Below, one piece after another: positions 61,043 to 64,000 of a DNA stretch of 64,000 nucleotides (within the stretch, counting starts at the first letter, position 1; each line of letters starts with the position of its first letter). The stretch comes from Pithys albifrons albifrons (taxonomy: Eukaryota > Chordata > Aves > Passeriformes > Thamnophilidae). A program made the position numbers and the translations under genes. The stretch is from contig NC_092475.1 of NCBI RefSeq assembly GCF_047495875.1, positions 8,956,501 through 9,020,500 of the forward strand. Reading direction: 5' to 3'. The notes under the pieces are model-generated. The model saw only the letters and a program-made list of their open reading frames with translations, was not told where the DNA came from and ran no database searches.

Positions 61043-64000
61043 TCTCCCTGCAGTTTATTTGGCAGGGAGGCATTGCACAGCGTCTCATCCAACATTGCTA
61101 CAGGAGTGTTCCTGAACATGATTAATTTGCTAATGATACAAATCTCCAAACAGCTTGTTAGTACTGCTGATGATTTATGAAATGCCAGAGATCATTCTCT
61201 CACCAGCGATAAGCTCTTTCAAGCTGGTGGTTTTGTATGAAACCTCTTGCAATTGCTAAGGCCACTCAACTCCACCTCACCCGCAGCCAGCACAGAGGCA
61301 GAGCTGCAGCAAGGATTCCTGTAATGAACTGCAGGTTATGTATACACACAAATAATATAGAGGGTCAGATTATGAATTCCTGAATACTTTCATATGCAAA
61401 AAGCCCAAAGTGTGCTTTGGAACAGAGACAAGCCTCACTGGGCAAACACTCTGCTTGATCTGCTTTCCTCCCAGGATGCAAGTGAGCACCAGCAATTCCA
61501 AAACTAGGGAACACGTTTCCTTTTTACAACTGCTCAGAATATTGCCCTTGACACCCCAATAGCTCAAGATGCATGAGCAGGAATTCCAAACACAGTCTCA
61601 GAACCTTCAGTAGTTTTTCACGTTTCTTTGCCAGACACTCCCTATGCTGTACAAAGCACCTGAAATTCACAGTATGACCCCCCAAGTTACCCTAGTCCCA
61701 GCATCCTCTTGACCAGAAAACACCAGTGATACCCAACGGCCCCCAGTTATGTACTGCCTAATCAGTGTTGTGACTTTCTTTTTACTCAATCATAACACAA
61801 CGCATTAACATGTGTGCATTTAACACTAGGGCACAATAAGTTACAAAACAAGACTTGTACATAAGACAAGCAGTTTCAAAGCTGCAGATTGTCTTGTAAA
61901 TCAGTGTAATGCTGGTTGCATTTAACAGATAGAAGAAAGAACTTTACATATACTTGTTTAAATGTAATTCTGTGCTCAGACAAGCCTCAGGTTTGGTTGT
62001 TTCAACTCTACAGTTCTGTCCACAAGCTGGTAAAGCCATTATTTCCACAGAAACCTCAGAGGAGCAATAAAAAGCCCTATCTTCATCTGCATGCACACAG
62101 GCTTACTGATAAATATGCATGCAATCAAGCTACAATTAGCTGCTGACACTATCCCAATCCATGATGCCAGAGATCACCTGCCAAGCCATGAGGCTTTTAA
62201 ACTAAGTATATCTTTTCACTCTGGGCTCTGTCTTGGTGCTCTGCTTCCAGCCTGGAATGAACTTCAATTTCAATCACAGGAGCAGGGCTCTAGGACCAGC
62301 ACTGCTGCACTCCTGCAAGCAGAAATGTTTGAGCAAAGGTGAGGAGGTCAGACAAGGGCAAAGTCCAAAGTAATTTTAAGTGGTTCAGCTAAGTAGGGAA
62401 GGCTAATGGGAAACCATTTTAATTTGTTACAGTCATCCCTAGTGAATAAAAGGACAACGTTTTTCTTCAGCAGCTTGATTACAAAGCAGTAAATCCCTCT
62501 GTGTATATAAAAGATCTATGAACAGTATAGATCAAATGTCAAAAAAAGGTTTGTACTATATGTTGGGAACAGTTTTAGATATTCAATCATTTTTATTTTT
62601 AAATACTTCCAACAATTACTCTCCCTTTAGAAACAGACATATGCACATAATTCTGCCATTTTCATCTATAAAGATACGAAGTAGTGACATTCTTGAAGCA
62701 AATGTTTTTGGACTTTCTCTTCCCAAAAACACCTAAGAAACACAGCCTTGAACATAAAAACATGTCATCTTGCCATCTCTCCTGACAGCACTCTCTGACT
62801 CTTGATGGTTGCAAAAATTTATGCTGCTTCAAGCACCGGCTGCAGTCTCTACTTTACAGACCCCAGGCAGCAGAAAACAAGCAAACAAAGCCCAGCTCAA
62901 GGTGACAATATACTCGAGACAACAGAAATACCTTGAAGTAAGAATTATGCCAGAATAGGATTTTCTCCAATTACTGACAGGGTTTTTGTTCAGTGCATCA
63001 ATTTCTTTTTCCCCAAACAATTGCCAGTTCTGGTAGCCCCAAAGGGCTGCATATAACCTATTTCATTGCAGTTGTCTAATATGGGATGGAAAAACATCTA
63101 AAACAGTGAAAGGCACAGCTACTCAGCCACAGGTTCTTTATTAAAGAGATTTTTCTTTCAGTCAGAAGCAGGATTTGTAAGCTTAGAAGCAGATTTCAGC
63201 CATTAGAAATTATTAAGCTTTCCCAAAGCCTTATAATTCAAAGGCAAAACCCAAACATTTGGTTTATTTCAAAACAAATGATGACACAGTCACGGCAATT
63301 TGTATTTTGTGTCCACACTGTTTTTATCTGATCATGAGAAATAAATATTCTGGGGCAAGAAGCATTGCAGCTACATCCACATTCACAGTAGATTTTGGAC
63401 CTCGACCTGCTGCTGTAACCAACAACCACCAAACTGTCTGAACCATAGAACACCTTTCTGTGAAGTAATCTCAGTACTGCACACTCAGTAGCTTTGTCAA
63501 GTTTTCAGAAACCTTCTCATATTGAGTTTGCCTTTTGATAAGGAACATCAACCAGTCTTACAACTCTGGAAACTTCAAGGTAAAAATCCCAACATTACCC
63601 AGGGATTACTCACGAGAGATGTTACACAATGTCTTAGCACACATTTGCCCCAGGACAGAGGACAAGGGGCCTTTACAGAGGTCTGGGGACATGACAGCTC
63701 AGGTAGAGAGGGTGGCAATGCTCCTTTGAGAGCATTATTCACCTTTTCCTAGCTAAAGGACACAACTTCTGCTGCTGGTACCTCTATGGTGCAACACATA
63801 CCTGCTTCCTCAGGCACTCACACCAACACTTCTCAGCTTCTTTTAACAATGGTAGTTGCATCCTCAACCAGGTTTTTGGAAATAACTTTTCTATACAGTG
63901 GCAAAGTTGTATGCCCCACACAGGGTAATTTTTTAAAATGCTGAACTTTTAAACTTTTAATCCATTTACCATCAATAAAGACCTTTACAAGTTTAGACAG

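Larger units (their letters stand above)
45925..64000 (-). other. EYA2: EYA2 5' intron and/or upstream flank (18 kb), no gene seen
   Basis: The acceptor for the ATG exon is at 45925-45926, so at least one 5' exon lies upstream, to the right. I found no CpG-rich stretch, TATA-type promoter or coding exon up to the window end. Open frames are short, are scattered on both strands and match nothing I recognise. A candidate enhancer at 48830-48960, another at 61085-61190 and a G-quadruplex motif at 61013-61042 are noted separately. The promoter is probably outside the window. Confidence 0.7.

Noticed and set aside
45925..64000. Search for the EYA2 5' untranslated exon and promoter
   Set aside because: No CpG island or convincing donor with conserved context was seen. 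Any call would be a guess, so none was made.

Overview
This is vertebrate genomic DNA, almost certainly from a bird and probably a songbird. It holds most of one gene on the minus strand: EYA2 (eyes absent homolog 2), a transcription coactivator and HAD-family protein tyrosine phosphatase. There are no prokaryotic features, operons, tRNA or rRNA genes, and no second protein-coding gene that I can support. The bird call rests on compact introns (0.5 to 12.5 kb), very few interspersed repeats, and one SINE-like insertion at about 36264-36374. That insertion has a tRNA-Ile-derived head joined to a CR1-type tail, a structure I recall from the zebra finch family TguSINE1.

The gene runs right to left. 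The exon with the initiator ATG is at 45806-45924. Reading leftwards, coding exons follow at 41968-42016, 41207-41349, 38221-38337, 25658-25725, 23575-23752, 21883-22010, 21324-21407, 9224-9313, 3699-3757, 2734-2894, 1609-1723, 894-1015 and 160-260. All splice junctions are GT-AG and all reading phases join. Together they give 1524 nt, or 508 codons, without a stop. The missing C-terminal exon (about 26 residues in the human protein, from memory) lies beyond the left edge, so the full product should be about 534 residues. The 5' untranslated exon and promoter are not identifiable and probably lie beyond the right edge, because no CpG-rich stretch is visible between 45925 and 64000.

The six exons from 45924 down to 23575, plus the exon at 21883-22010, encode the Tyr/Ser/Thr/Pro-rich N-terminal transactivation half. 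The exons from 21407 leftwards encode the conserved Eya domain. Its catalytic DLDET motif is residues 270-274, the VTTTQ motif is near 442-446, Lys476 is the motif III lysine, and Asp498 lies in the GDGVEEE motif. No catalytic residue is missing and no exon is broken.

The most interesting non-standard signal is at 43907-43951, inside the intron between the first two coding exons. A polypyrimidine acceptor is followed at once by a consensus donor, with two more good donors 36 and 45 nt downstream. This is either an in-frame cassette microexon or a recursive-splicing site. Other observations are an EYA1/EYA4-like N-terminal segment, a perfect 20-bp palindrome, a sense-strand G-quadruplex motif, and several intronic clusters of homeodomain-type sites that look like candidate conserved enhancers.
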